Origin: CAJQQK01 sp963696075
GTDB lineage: Bacteria; Pseudomonadota; Alphaproteobacteria; Rhizobiales; Hyphomicrobiaceae
Direction of reading: 5' to 3'
DNA length: 64,000 bases
Assembly (NCBI GenBank): GCA_963696075.1
Contig: CAVOJD010000037.1
Coordinates: 27,240-91,239, forward strand
The notes beneath the pieces were generated by a model, which was given only the letters and a program-made list of their open reading frames with translations, made no database searches and was not told the DNA's origin. Shown one piece after another: positions 8,679-17,746 of this stretch. The stretch's first letter is position 1. Each line of letters opens with the position of its first letter. A program made the translations under genes and the position numbers.

Positions 8679-9963
8679 CTAATTGAACACGGATTGGACA
8701 GCAATATTGGGCAGCCAGAGCGTCAGGATCGGGAACAGCATGCACAAGAACAGCACGCACCCGTCCGTACACAGGAATGGGAACGAACCGCGCATCACTG
8801 TCGTCACCGGCACCCCCGTCGTCCCGCTGACCGCAAACAGGTTCAGCCCGACGGGTGGAATAACCGCGCCCATCTCGATGCACAGCGCAAACAGCACGCC
8901 AAGATGGATTGGATCAATCCCAAGCGAGAGCGCCACCGGATAGACAATCGGCACGACCAGAACAAGGATGGCGACGCCCGTCAGGAACATCGACATCGCC
9001 AGCAGCACGACCATCAGCAGCGCGAGGAAGCCGAACGGCGACAAGCCCATGCCCGTCACCCAGCTGGCGATATCCTGCGGCCAACCCTGGTTGGCGAGCA
9101 GGAACTGGAAGATGCCGACCCCGCCGAGCAGGAAGAACAGAATGGCCGTCAGATTGACCGCGCGTTCCGTCGCCGCCATGATCTCCGGCACGAACCTGCG
9201 CCGCAACGTTAAAAGACCGTAGGCCATCGCATAGGCACAGGCCCCAGCGCCCGCCTCCGTCGGCGTCAGAACCCCGCCATAAAGCGCGCCAAGCACGAAC
9301 ACCGGCATCATCAGCGCCGGGAAGGCCTCGACCGAGGCGTTTTTCAACTCCTGCCAGCTGAAGTTATTGGCCGGCAGCTTGATGATGAACGCCATCGTCA
9401 GGACGATCACGGCATCACTGAATGGCGAGCATCAGCCCCGGTATGACACCGGCGAAGAACAGTTTGACGATCGACTCATCCGTCAGCACGCCATAGAGGA
9501 TCAGCGTGATACTCGGCGGAATGAGGATCGCAATACCACCGCCCGTCGCAATGACGCCGGCCGCCATCCACTTCGGATATCCCCGTTTGATCATTTCGGG
9601 ATAGGCGACCACCCCCATGGCAGCCGCCATCGCCGTCGATGAACCCGAAATGGCGCCGAACATCACGGCCGCCAGGATCGTCGCATAAGCAAACCCGCCC
9701 GGAACCCAGCCAACGAGGGCGTCGGCAAAGCGGAACAGCTTGGCGATCAGACCGGTGCGCTCCATCAGGAACCCGGCGTAGATGAAGAACGGGATCGCCA
9801 TCAGCGTATATTTGTTCACAAAGCTGAAGAACGACCGGAAGATCGCGCTTTCCGAAAGCAGCGGATCGTAGAAGATGAAGCCGACCGTGACGGCGATCAA
9901 CGCCAGTGCAATGGGCGCACCCAGGCCGAGCAAGGCAATCAATGCAGATCCAAGAACACCCAT
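8679..9963 (-). pseudogene. dctM: TRAP transporter large permease DctM, split by an apparent +1 frameshift
   Basis: Two adjacent frames together give one DctM. The upstream part (9963 down to 9415, 182 codons) ends GVIPGLMLAIQ then TGA. The downstream part continues in the next frame from about 9422 to 8679 with FSWQELKNASVEAFPALMMP, GGVLTPTEAG and EMGAVIPPVGLNLFAVS. The span is 1285 bases, that is 428 codons plus one base, so removing one base near 9411-9424 restores a normal 427-residue protein. A TGA followed four bases later by GTG could in principle restart translation. The gene overlaps nothing and lies two bases after dctQ. Whether the lesion is real or an assembly error cannot be told from the sequence. 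Confidence 0.85.
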
Positions 9964-9965
9964 GA

Positions 9966-10523
9966 TTAGATTTCTATGCCTTCTTCAACGGGAGCCCACG
10001 TGAAGACTTCCTTGCCCATCAAGGCACGAATATCCTGGTAGAGTTGGAACACACAGACGATCGCAAGCAGCGTGAAAGCAACGATCAGGATCGCTTGGAA
10101 CGGCCAGATTTCGAAAACCATGCTTTGGGTCTTCCGCTCTAGCAGCATCGAGCGCTCAAGCGTCGGAATGCCGGTCCAGGCGATCGCGCTGTAGACGACG
10201 AGCCCCAATGCCGAAAAGATCGCGCGCGTGACGAGGACGAAACGGGTCCATCCCGCCTTCTCCAGGACATCGATCAAGGCCGACATCCTCAGATGCGAAC
10301 GGCGCGCCTGCGTCACGGCGAAATAGAGGAAGATCGAACCGACCATGCCGTACGTAACGGCATCCTGCCCCCAATCGAAGACAGTGCCGAATATATAGCG
10401 GCGCGCAACCTCGCTGATTGCAAGCAATGTCCCGCACAGCATGATCAGCATCGCACCGTAGCCGATGATGTACTCCAGCATACCGCGAAAGACGCGGTAA
10501 ACTCTGTCGACAATGAAATCCAT
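9966..10523 (-). CDS. dctQ: TRAP transporter small permease, DctQ family
   Basis: The 185-residue product starts at ATG 10523 behind GGGAGGGG, 21 codons inside the longest open frame. Four hydrophobic segments are visible. The ISEVARRYIFGTVFDWGQDA region after the first helix and TQARRSHLRMSALID between helices two and three match the DctQ pattern. dctM starts two bases after its stop, and dctP lies upstream at 10664-11803, giving the usual dctP-dctQ-dctM order on the minus strand. Confidence 0.92.
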   Translation of the reverse strand: MDFIVDRVYRVFRGMLEYIIGYGAMLIMLCGTLLAISEVARRYIFGTVFDWGQDAVTYGMVGSIFLYFAVTQARRSHLRMSALIDVLEKAGWTRFVLVTRAIFSALGLVVYSAIAWTGIPTLERSMLLERKTQSMVFEIWPFQAILIVAFTLLAIVCVFQLYQDIRALMGKEVFTWAPVEEGIEI

Positions 10524-10663
10524 CAGCCGCTTCCCCTCCCAAATCCCCAGTTGAGCCGGCGAAGTGCCCGCCCGCCGGAACAGCAAAAAAATGTTCTGGA
10601 TAGCAAAGAGCGATTGGCCGGATCATGGATCCAGCCAATCGCCAGGGTCAGGTCGAAGAAGAA

Positions 10664-11803
10664 TTACTTCTTCCGGGTGTACTTCGCGAAGGTCGGCTCC
10701 AGCTTGGCGCAGTCCGTCTTCTCGAGTTCGCTCGAACCAACCGGGTTCGCTTTCACCGCGGCTTTGGCTTCGGCAGCGAATTTGTCGACCCACTCGTTAG
10801 CGGCGTCCGGCGTGTTCTCTTTGATCCAATCAGACGTAGCGGAACCCAGCTTCGCGGCGAGCTTGCCGGCTTCTTCTTCCTTCATGATATAGATGCCCGG
10901 CTTTGACGGATCGTCCGTGCCGAACTTGTCGATCAGGCGCTTGTCATTGCAGAAGTTCGCCCGCTTGGCCCAAGGCAGCACCTCTTCAACCATAATCTTC
11001 TGGATGATCTGCTGGTGCTCAGGCTTGAGCTTCTTCCACCACTTGTTCGACGCAGCGATGTAGTAGTAATCGCCAACGATGCCATTGACACCGGCAATCG
11101 AGAAGTATGGCGCCTGTTCTTTGATCCGGTTCCAACCGCCAAGGCTGGTCAGCAAACCGTCGATCACCTTGGTCTCAAGTGCCGGCGGCACATCACCGAA
11201 GGCCATCGTCGTTGGGTTCGAACCGAATGAACGCAACATTGCGTTCTCTGCGGGGCCCATCGAGCGCATTTTCTTGCCCTCGAAATCTTCCGGCGCAATC
11301 AGGCGTTGGCCCGAGCCGGCGCCCATGTAGAAGCTCAAATGAGCGGTACCGAACACCGTGATGTCGTGAATGTCGTTGAAACGCTTCTTCAGCATTGCAA
11401 CGGTCTCGAACGTGTCCAGCGAGTTGACCGCGCCTGGCGTCGTCAGCAGCATCGGGCCGACCACGACGTTGGCAAACGGTTCGATGACGGCAGTCTTGCC
11501 GAACTGGCCCCAGGCCATTTCGAGGTTGCCCTCGGTCATCGCTTCGATGGCTTCCGCGTTCTTGTAGAGGGCGGATGAAACGAAGATGCGCACCGAACTG
11601 CCGGGGATCGCCGCTTCGACCTTTTCCTTGAGAATTTCCATGGCGATCCCGGCCGGGTGTGGCGGACCAGCCGTATCGGACGCAATCCGGATCGTAACCT
11701 CGGCCGAGGCGCCGGCACTGGCCATCGTGGCCGCCAACGCAACAGAACCGGTCAACAGACCCAGCTTTTTCGCAAACTTCGAAAGTGGCTGTTTAAAGCC
11801 CAT
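10664..11803 (-). CDS. dctP: TRAP transporter substrate-binding protein, DctP family
   Basis: The 379-residue periplasmic binding protein starts at ATG 11803 with GGAGGAGACAAA directly before it. The frame stays open 56 codons further upstream, but that extension has no signal-peptide character. The N-terminus (basic FKQPLSKFAKKLG, hydrophobic LLTGSVALAATMASAGASA) is a Sec signal peptide. The mature part shows the DctP pattern, with KKMRSMGPAENAMLRSFGSNP carrying the ligand-arginine region and an ALETKVIDGLLTSLGGW segment. The neighbouring dehydrogenase of the tartrate/malate type upstream suggests a hydroxy-dicarboxylate ligand, but this is inference from context. Confidence 0.92.
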   Translation of the reverse strand: MGFKQPLSKFAKKLGLLTGSVALAATMASAGASAEVTIRIASDTAGPPHPAGIAMEILKEKVEAAIPGSSVRIFVSSALYKNAEAIEAMTEGNLEMAWGQFGKTAVIEPFANVVVGPMLLTTPGAVNSLDTFETVAMLKKRFNDIHDITVFGTAHLSFYMGAGSGQRLIAPEDFEGKKMRSMGPAENAMLRSFGSNPTTMAFGDVPPALETKVIDGLLTSLGGWNRIKEQAPYFSIAGVNGIVGDYYYIAASNKWWKKLKPEHQQIIQKIMVEEVLPWAKRANFCNDKRLIDKFGTDDPSKPGIYIMKEEEAGKLAAKLGSATSDWIKENTPDAANEWVDKFAAEAKAAVKANPVGSSELEKTDCAKLEPTFAKYTRKK

Positions 11804-12090
11804 TTTGTCTCCTCCAGAGATTACAGGGGTTTTCAGTGCCTTCAGCATGGCAACAACAGAGCTGTTGCCATCGTTGATCTCAACGTCAACCTGGGCGCAT
11901 TCTTCGCACATTCTCCCGATCAAACAAGCAACTTTTTTCAAGCGGGGCTCAACGATCGGTTGCACCGGCACGGTTTAGCACTCGAACCGGAGCGGTAAAC
12001 ACTGGGCACCCACCACGTTTACGCGACTGGCACGTGTATGGTTCTGCGCCTGCCGCCACTGGCGTCGTTTCCGGGAAGATCAAGCACCCA

Positions 12091-12978
12091 TCAGTCGATC
12101 CGCAGCAACGCCGAAGGCTCTATGGGGACCTGCATCAAGTCTTCGCCCCAAACGATCGTGCCGCCAAAGATCTGCGCCATTTCGCCAACGATCCGCTCGC
12201 GCACACCGACCTGGTCGATCTGCTCCGTCATGTGCGTCAAGACCACGGTCGACACACCGGCCTGACGGGCAACCTCCGCCGTGTCGAGATGGTTACCGCA
12301 CGACCGCCGATAGGCCTCCGTCGGCTCCGTGCCTGAAAAGAAATGGTTCATGTGAATGAGCACGTCCGCGCCCCGGGCAAGCGAAACAATTTCCGGGCAA
12401 ACGCCCCCACTATCGCCGCTGTAGCAAACGGACACACCACCGGCATCGAACCGGTAGGCCAGGCAATTCAGGTACGGCTCGGCATGCCAACCGCTGCCAA
12501 CCGTCACCCGCCACCCATTGCCCTCGATCTGCTGACCCGGCACTACCTCCCGCACCATCGGCGCCGGACGCTGCCGCGGCAGCACGCCGCCACGCGCCTT
12601 GTAGATCTCAAGGCTCATTTCATGACGCGTGCGGGCCTCGAGATCGAGCGCAAAGACGCCATCCTCGCCGATCAGCTTCTCCATGACCTGCGCGATCGGC
12701 GCCGGCCCGACAACGTCGAGTTCGCGGCCTTCACCCGCGCCTTGATCCCACCGCGTCATGACGAGACGCGGCAGGTCCATAAAGTGATCGTAGTGCAGAT
12801 GCGAGATGAAACAGTGCGTGACGTCGCCGGCCCGATAACCGGCCTCAAGCAACCGGTGATGCGCACCTGGACCGTGATCAATGACGATCACATCATCCCC
12901 GATCTCGAGCACATATCCCGAACTCATGCGCTTGAGTGACGGCGCCGGCGTACCGGTGCCAAGCAATGTGAGTTTCAT
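12091..12978 (-). CDS. Metallo-beta-lactamase-fold hydrolase (RNase Z/arylsulfatase-like branch)
   Basis: The 295-residue protein begins with LTLLGTGTPAPSLKRMSSG, typical of the RNase Z-like branch. It has the zinc motif HLHYDH, a later VCYSGDSGG with the bridging aspartate, and a C-terminal VVLTHM histidine. The preferred start is ATG 12978, with GAGGGG five bases upstream. A GTG two codons earlier sits too close to that site. It lies between a dehydrogenase gene and the dctPQM genes on the same strand, so it may act on an ester or lactone form of the transported substrate. Its actual substrate is unknown. It lacks the exosite features expected of a true tRNase Z. Confidence 0.85.
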   Translation of the reverse strand: MKLTLLGTGTPAPSLKRMSSGYVLEIGDDVIVIDHGPGAHHRLLEAGYRAGDVTHCFISHLHYDHFMDLPRLVMTRWDQGAGEGRELDVVGPAPIAQVMEKLIGEDGVFALDLEARTRHEMSLEIYKARGGVLPRQRPAPMVREVVPGQQIEGNGWRVTVGSGWHAEPYLNCLAYRFDAGGVSVCYSGDSGGVCPEIVSLARGADVLIHMNHFFSGTEPTEAYRRSCGNHLDTAEVARQAGVSTVVLTHMTEQIDQVGVRERIVGEMAQIFGGTIVWGEDLMQVPIEPSALLRID

Positions 12979-13030
12979 CTTCACCCCTCAAAAGAGTGTA
13001 ATGACGACAACCGCCTTCGTGGCAGGCGCC

Positions 13031-14125
13031 TCAGTCGTTGGAGCCACGAATGGCATTCAGCACGGCGTCCGTCACCGCCCGCGTCGTCGCCGTGCCGCCG
13101 AGGTCCGGCGTGTGGAACTCGGGATCAGCCGTCACTTGCTCGATTGCCTTCATCAGGCGGTCTCCGGCTTTCGCCTGACCCAGATGCTCAAGCAGCATGA
13201 CCGATGACCAGAACGTACCGATCGGGTTGGCGATACCCTTGCCCATGATATCGAACGCGGACCCGTGGATCGGCTCGAACATCGAGGGATAGGAGCGCTC
13301 CGGATTGAGGTTTGCGGTCGGTGCGATACCGAGCGATCCCGAAAGCGCTGCAGCGAGATCGGACAGGACGTCGGCATGCAGGTTCGTTGCAACGACCGTG
13401 TCGATCGAAGCCGGCTTGGCGACCATCCGCATCGTCATCGCATCGACCAGCATCTTGTCCCATGTGACGTCCGCAAACTCCTGCGCGATTTCGGCTGCGA
13501 TCTCGTCCCACATCACCATCGCGTGGCGTTGCGCATTGGATTTCGTGACGACCGTGAGCAGTTTCCGCGGACGCGACTGCGCAAGCCGAAAGGCAAACCG
13601 CATGATCCGCTCGACACCCGCCCGCGTGAACATGGCGACATCGGTCGCAGCCTCCAGCGGCGAGCCCTGATGCACCCGTCCGCCGACGCCGGCATACTCC
13701 CCCTCCGAGTTCTCCCGGACGATCACCCAGTCCAGCTCACCATCATTGACGTTGCGCAACGGCGACGTAATGCCCGGCAGGACGCGCGTGGGCCGCACAT
13801 TGGCGTACTGATCGAACGGCTGGCAGATCGCAAGCCTGAGCCCCCAAAGTGTGATGTGATCTGGAATATCCGGATGACCTGCCGACCCGAACAGGATCGC
13901 ATCATGGTTGCGGATCTGCTCGCGGCCATCTTCAGGCATCATCCGCCCATGCCGCTTGTAGTAATCGCCGCCCCAGTCGAAATCATCGACCTTGAAGGCG
14001 AAATCACCTTCCCGCTGCGCAATCGCATGCAGCACCTCGACGCCGGCTGACACCACTTCCGTGCCGATGCCATCCCCTGGGATGGCCGCGATCTTGAACT
14101 CTTTCAAATCGACCTCGCAATTCAC
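13031..14125 (-). CDS. Tartrate/D-malate dehydrogenase-type enzyme (isocitrate/isopropylmalate dehydrogenase family)
   Basis: About 360 residues with the whole pattern of beta-decarboxylating dehydrogenases: IAAIPGDGIGTEV at the N-terminus, a WVIVRENSEGEYAG loop, VTKSNAQRH, the metal-binding DAMTMRM and NLHADVLSDLAAAL, and the NAD-binding EPIHGSAFDI. DWGGDYYKRHGRMMPEDG near residue 50 is characteristic of tartrate/D-malate dehydrogenases rather than of LeuB or Icd. The product would be oxidatively decarboxylated malate or tartrate. GTG at 14125 has a weak ribosome site. A TTG seven codons inside, behind GAGG, is a good alternative start. It heads the minus-strand run with the hydrolase and dctPQM, which points to uptake and use of a hydroxy-dicarboxylate. 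Confidence 0.85.
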   Translation of the reverse strand: MNCEVDLKEFKIAAIPGDGIGTEVVSAGVEVLHAIAQREGDFAFKVDDFDWGGDYYKRHGRMMPEDGREQIRNHDAILFGSAGHPDIPDHITLWGLRLAICQPFDQYANVRPTRVLPGITSPLRNVNDGELDWVIVRENSEGEYAGVGGRVHQGSPLEAATDVAMFTRAGVERIMRFAFRLAQSRPRKLLTVVTKSNAQRHAMVMWDEIAAEIAQEFADVTWDKMLVDAMTMRMVAKPASIDTVVATNLHADVLSDLAAALSGSLGIAPTANLNPERSYPSMFEPIHGSAFDIMGKGIANPIGTFWSSVMLLEHLGQAKAGDRLMKAIEQVTADPEFHTPDLGGTATTRAVTDAVLNAIRGSND

Positions 14126-14224
14126 TGCTCTTGTTTCGCCACACCGCGCCCAGCGCCGATTTTATCCGCTGGCTGGATTGTACCCGCAGCCTGGGTTCCC
14201 TAGTCTCGCACTTGCCGAAGAGCG

Positions 14225-14908
14225 ATGAACGGAGACCCGCCGGTGCCCAACGATCATGCCCCTGAAGGGCCGCAAGACAACCCTATCACGGCCGCCCTGC
14301 GCCAGCAGATACGCCAAGAGCTGCCGGAAATCGACCAAATCTCTGATGAACACCTGCGAAATCAGACGATCGACGCCTGGGCCTATGCCATCGCCCACTC
14401 CAGCTTCTCGTCAATTCGCGAGATCCCGCCGGCCGGCAACCCCGGCGTCCAGGAGGCGCGCCGCGGCGACCAGACCGACCATCTTCGCGGCGTCACCCGA
14501 ATGGCCATCGCCATTGCCGATGAAATGCAGTCGGCCTACCCCGAGCTTGAAATCGACAAGGACATCATCATCGCCGGTGGCCTGCTCCACGATGTCGGCA
14601 AGGCCTGGGAATTCGACCCCGAACGCCGCAAACGCTGGGCGAGCCAACAGCGCCGCTACGGCCGGCCATCAATCCGGCATCCCGCCATGGGGGCCCACAT
14701 CTGCCTGACCATCGGCCTGCCCGAAGAAATCGCCCATATCGCCATGGCGCACTCCGGCGAAGGCGAACTGCTGGTGCGCAGCCTCGAATGCATGATCGTC
14801 CACCAGGCCGACTACACATTCTGGAACACACTGCTTGCCGGCGGCCAACTCAAGCCGGAGACGGTGCCTCCCGCCAAACGCAAGTATGTCGACGGATCTC
14901 CCGTCTGA
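14225..14908 (+). CDS. HD-domain phosphohydrolase
   Basis: The 227-residue cytoplasmic protein has the metal-binding set of the HD superfamily in order: TDHLRGVTRMA, the doublet in GGLLHDVGKAWEFD, RHPAMGAHICL, AHIAMAHSGEGE and a final VHQADY aspartate. This arrangement suits hydrolysis of a phosphate ester, nucleotide or nucleotide second messenger, but the substrate cannot be told. ATG 14225 follows GAAGAG. A GTG six codons further, behind GGAG, is also possible. It is divergent from the dehydrogenase at 13031 and heads a plus-strand run with the genes at 14958, 15710 and 16661. Confidence 0.82.
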   Translation: MNGDPPVPNDHAPEGPQDNPITAALRQQIRQELPEIDQISDEHLRNQTIDAWAYAIAHSSFSSIREIPPAGNPGVQEARRGDQTDHLRGVTRMAIAIADEMQSAYPELEIDKDIIIAGGLLHDVGKAWEFDPERRKRWASQQRRYGRPSIRHPAMGAHICLTIGLPEEIAHIAMAHSGEGELLVRSLECMIVHQADYTFWNTLLAGGQLKPETVPPAKRKYVDGSPV

Positions 14909-14957
14909 AGGTGTGAGCCGTCGGGGACGGTGACAAGAAAGATAGAATGGACCGACG

Positions 14958-15677
14958 ATGATAACGATCGACAAAGGCACCACCCGTGGCCTCATGGCCT
15001 TCTGGGCCGATATCGCGCCGGAGCACGAGCTGGCCTTTCTGGAATGGCACAACACCGAGCACATCCCCGAGCGCGTCGCCATTCCAGGCTTCCGCCTCGG
15101 CCGCCGTTACCGGGTCGCGGCCAACCCCTCGCGCTTCCTGATGTGCTACGACACCGATGATACAGCGGTCCTCACCAGCCAGCCTTATCTTGCGGCCTTG
15201 AACGCGCCGACCAGGCGCACCCGCGAGGCTCTGGCCTGGTTTCAAAACCCCCTCCGCAACCTCTATACCATCGACGCAGAAGCAGGCGCCAGCGGCCCCG
15301 CCGCCGCCCCCGTCGTCGCAACCCTCAGAATTGACGCAGCAGCCGGCGACCAGTCCACCGCCGCGCTCACGCTTGACCCGGATCAACTGTTCGCCGCCGC
15401 GAATGCCGCAAGCGCCCTCCCCATCTCCCGGCTCGCCATCTACCGCGTCGACCCCGCAGGCGCCAGCGTGGCAACCGGCGAGCGCGCCATTCACGGCGCC
15501 GCCGCCCAGGAAACCGGCACCCTGATCTGGATCGAAACATCAAACCTGAAACTTGTTGAGGAACCCGCGGAAGCCCAACGTTTCGAGCAGGCGCTGCTCG
15601 CGCCGATCAAGGCCGCCGCCGAAGCGCGTCCCGTCCACTTCGAGCTGGCCTGGCTCGACTTCGCGGACCTCGGTTGA
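14958..15677 (+). CDS. EthD-like protein of unknown function
   Basis: The 239-residue protein has an N-terminal block LEWHNTEHIPERVAIPGF followed by GRRYRVAANPSRFLMCYDTD. That W-H-x-x-H-x-P pattern is typical of EthD-like ferredoxin-fold (dimeric alpha-beta barrel) domains. The second half is less clear but again ends in a HFELAWLDF strand, so a duplicated fold is possible. No signal peptide is seen. The stop overlaps a potential TTG start of the next gene, which suggests an operon with the TIM-barrel protein. No enzymatic role is established for such proteins in this context. Confidence 0.7.
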   Translation: MITIDKGTTRGLMAFWADIAPEHELAFLEWHNTEHIPERVAIPGFRLGRRYRVAANPSRFLMCYDTDDTAVLTSQPYLAALNAPTRRTREALAWFQNPLRNLYTIDAEAGASGPAAAPVVATLRIDAAAGDQSTAALTLDPDQLFAAANAASALPISRLAIYRVDPAGASVATGERAIHGAAAQETGTLIWIETSNLKLVEEPAEAQRFEQALLAPIKAAAEARPVHFELAWLDFADLG

Positions 15678-15709
15678 CCGAGCCACGACGCGCCACGGAG
15701 ATCGATACC

Positions 15710-16573
15710 ATGTCGCCTGCCGACGTCCCGGACCTCGCAATCAACACCGCGACGACCCGCAAGCAGTGGCGTCTCGATCAAGCCATTGACGGTTACGCCC
15801 GGGCCGGCATCTCCGCCATCGGCCCCTGGCGCGAAGAGATCCAAGAAATGGGCGTCCAAAAGGCTGCCCGGCAGATGCGTGACGCCGGCCTCACCGTCAC
15901 CGGCCTATGCCGCGCCGGCATCCTGACGGCGCGCGGCGACGATGATTTCAAAGCAGCCCTCGATGACAATCGTCGCGCCATCGAGGAAGCCCACGGGATC
16001 AATGCCACCCACGTCGTGATCGTGGCCGGCGGACTTGCCCACGGCAGCCGGGATCTCACGGCCGCCCGCGATCGCGTCGCCGAAGGCCTTGCAGCCCTGC
16101 GTCCCGATGCCGAAGCCGCCGGCATCCGCCTCGCGCTCGAACCATTGAACCCGATCTACAGCGCCGACCGCAGCGTCATCGTCACCCTCGACCAGGCGCT
16201 CGACATCTGCGAAACCGTCGACCCCGGCGGCAGCGCAGGCCTCGGGGTCATCGTCGACACCTATCACGTCTGGTGGGACCCCAATCTTGCCCCGGCCCTG
16301 TCACGCGCGGCCCCGAAAGTGCTCGGCTTCCACGTCAACGACTGGCTCTCGCCACAAACCGACCCCCTGAACGATCGCGGTATGATGGGCGATGGCGCAA
16401 TTGATCTTGCGGGGTTTACGCAACAGGCCCGCAAAGCAGGCATCGCCTTGACACCGGAGGTCGAAATCTTTTCAGACCGCTGGTGGTCCGAGCAGCCGGA
16501 AGTTGTCGTTCAAACCTGCATCGACCGTTGGCGTACTATCATGGCCCAAACCGGCACTGCCCCGGACGCTTAA
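15710..16573 (+). CDS. Sugar phosphate isomerase/epimerase-like TIM-barrel protein
   Basis: The 287-residue product belongs to the xylose-isomerase-like TIM barrel family (AP endonuclease 2 fold). LALEPLNP carries the first metal-binding glutamate, VIVDTYHVWWDP the aspartate and histidine, VLGFHVNDW the next histidine and LTPEVEIFSD the last glutamate, so the metal site looks complete. ATG 15710 is behind GGAG. A TTG at 15674 that overlaps the previous stop is the alternative start. The family includes hydroxypyruvate isomerases and inosose or sugar epimerases, and the sequence does not decide between them. Confidence 0.82.
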   Translation: MSPADVPDLAINTATTRKQWRLDQAIDGYARAGISAIGPWREEIQEMGVQKAARQMRDAGLTVTGLCRAGILTARGDDDFKAALDDNRRAIEEAHGINATHVVIVAGGLAHGSRDLTAARDRVAEGLAALRPDAEAAGIRLALEPLNPIYSADRSVIVTLDQALDICETVDPGGSAGLGVIVDTYHVWWDPNLAPALSRAAPKVLGFHVNDWLSPQTDPLNDRGMMGDGAIDLAGFTQQARKAGIALTPEVEIFSDRWWSEQPEVVVQTCIDRWRTIMAQTGTAPDA

Positions 16574-16660
16574 CCACCTGCCCCCGCGCACAGACCGCGC
16601 CCTCGCGTCACCGCAAGACTTCGGTTAAATTCTCTCACCCAACAAGGCCGATCCCCCGCG

Positions 16661-17710
16661 ATGCCGGATATAGAAAAACGCAAGGACGAACACCTCGACA
16701 TCGTACTGAGCGGCGTCGCAACCACGTCCGCCCTCAAGTCGTCGTTCGCCGATCTGCGCTTCGAGCACAACGCCCTGCCGGAACTCGACCTCGCAGAAGT
16801 CGACCTCGGCACCAGCCTTTTCGCGCGCCCTCTCGCCGCCCCCCTCTTGGTGAGCTCGATGACAGGCGGCCCCACCAAGGCTGAATTACTCAACCGGCGC
16901 ATCGCCGAGGCGTGCCACGATCTGGGCCTTGCCTTCGGCGTCGGCTCACAGCGCATCGCGCTCGAAGGCGGCAAGGCAGCAGGCCTCGGGCGCGCCTTGC
17001 GCGATACCGCCCCCAATGCGCCAATTCTTGCAAATTTCGGCGCCGCCCAGCTCAAAGTCTGGGACGGGCCGGACATGGCCCGCCGCGCCGTCGACATGAT
17101 CGACGCCGACGCCCTCATCATTCACCTGAACCCCCTCCAGGAAGCCGTCCAGGCCGGCGGCGATACGGACTGGTCCGGCCTGCTTGACCGGATCGGATCC
17201 GTCTGCCGCGCGCTTGCCAAACCCGTCATCGCAAAGGAAGTCGGCGCTGGCATCTCTCCCGAAGTCGCCCGCCGCCTGATCGAAGCCGGCGTTGCCGGTA
17301 TCGACGTGGCCGGCTTCGGCGGCACGAACTGGGCGGTCGTCGAAGCCAACCGCGCGGAAACGAAGGCTCAAAGCGCCATCGGCGACGCCTTCCGCGACTG
17401 GGGCATCCCAACGCCCGACGCCATCGTCGGCGTCCGCAACGCCTGCCCCGACGCACTTCTCATTGGCTCAGGCGGCATCGTCGACGGCGTCGATTGCGCC
17501 AAGGCCATCCGACTGGGCGCAGATATCGCCGGCCTTGCAGGTCCGCTCCTTGAAAGCGCCGTCGAGAGCACCGAGGCCCTGATCACGCGCCTTGAAACGA
17601 TCATCGCTCAACTGCGCATCGCCTGCTTTTGTACCGCCAGCCGCAACATCGCAGATCTGCGCAAGGCACCGCTCCTGCAGTCCTCACGCGACGGTCATCG
17701 CGTCGGCTAG
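16661..17710 (+). CDS. fni: Type II isopentenyl-diphosphate delta-isomerase
   Basis: The 349-residue FMN- and NADPH-dependent enzyme interconverts isopentenyl and dimethylallyl diphosphate. The family pattern is clear: RKDEHLDIVL at the N-terminus, PLLVSSMTGG, FGVGSQRIAL, HLNPLQEAVQAGGDTDW, VIAKEVGAGIS, GIDVAGFGGTNWA, LIGSGGIVDGVD, and LRIACFCTASRNIADLRKAPL at the end. Length is normal. It lies 87 bases after the TIM-barrel gene and is convergent with the DUF3422 gene, the two stops being 36 bases apart. No clear ribosome site is seen before the ATG at 16661. Confidence 0.96.
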   Translation: MPDIEKRKDEHLDIVLSGVATTSALKSSFADLRFEHNALPELDLAEVDLGTSLFARPLAAPLLVSSMTGGPTKAELLNRRIAEACHDLGLAFGVGSQRIALEGGKAAGLGRALRDTAPNAPILANFGAAQLKVWDGPDMARRAVDMIDADALIIHLNPLQEAVQAGGDTDWSGLLDRIGSVCRALAKPVIAKEVGAGISPEVARRLIEAGVAGIDVAGFGGTNWAVVEANRAETKAQSAIGDAFRDWGIPTPDAIVGVRNACPDALLIGSGGIVDGVDCAKAIRLGADIAGLAGPLLESAVESTEALITRLETIIAQLRIACFCTASRNIADLRKAPLLQSSRDGHRVG

Positions 17711-17746
17711 TTCCGGCATCACTGTCACAGTTGGCCGGGCCTTCAA

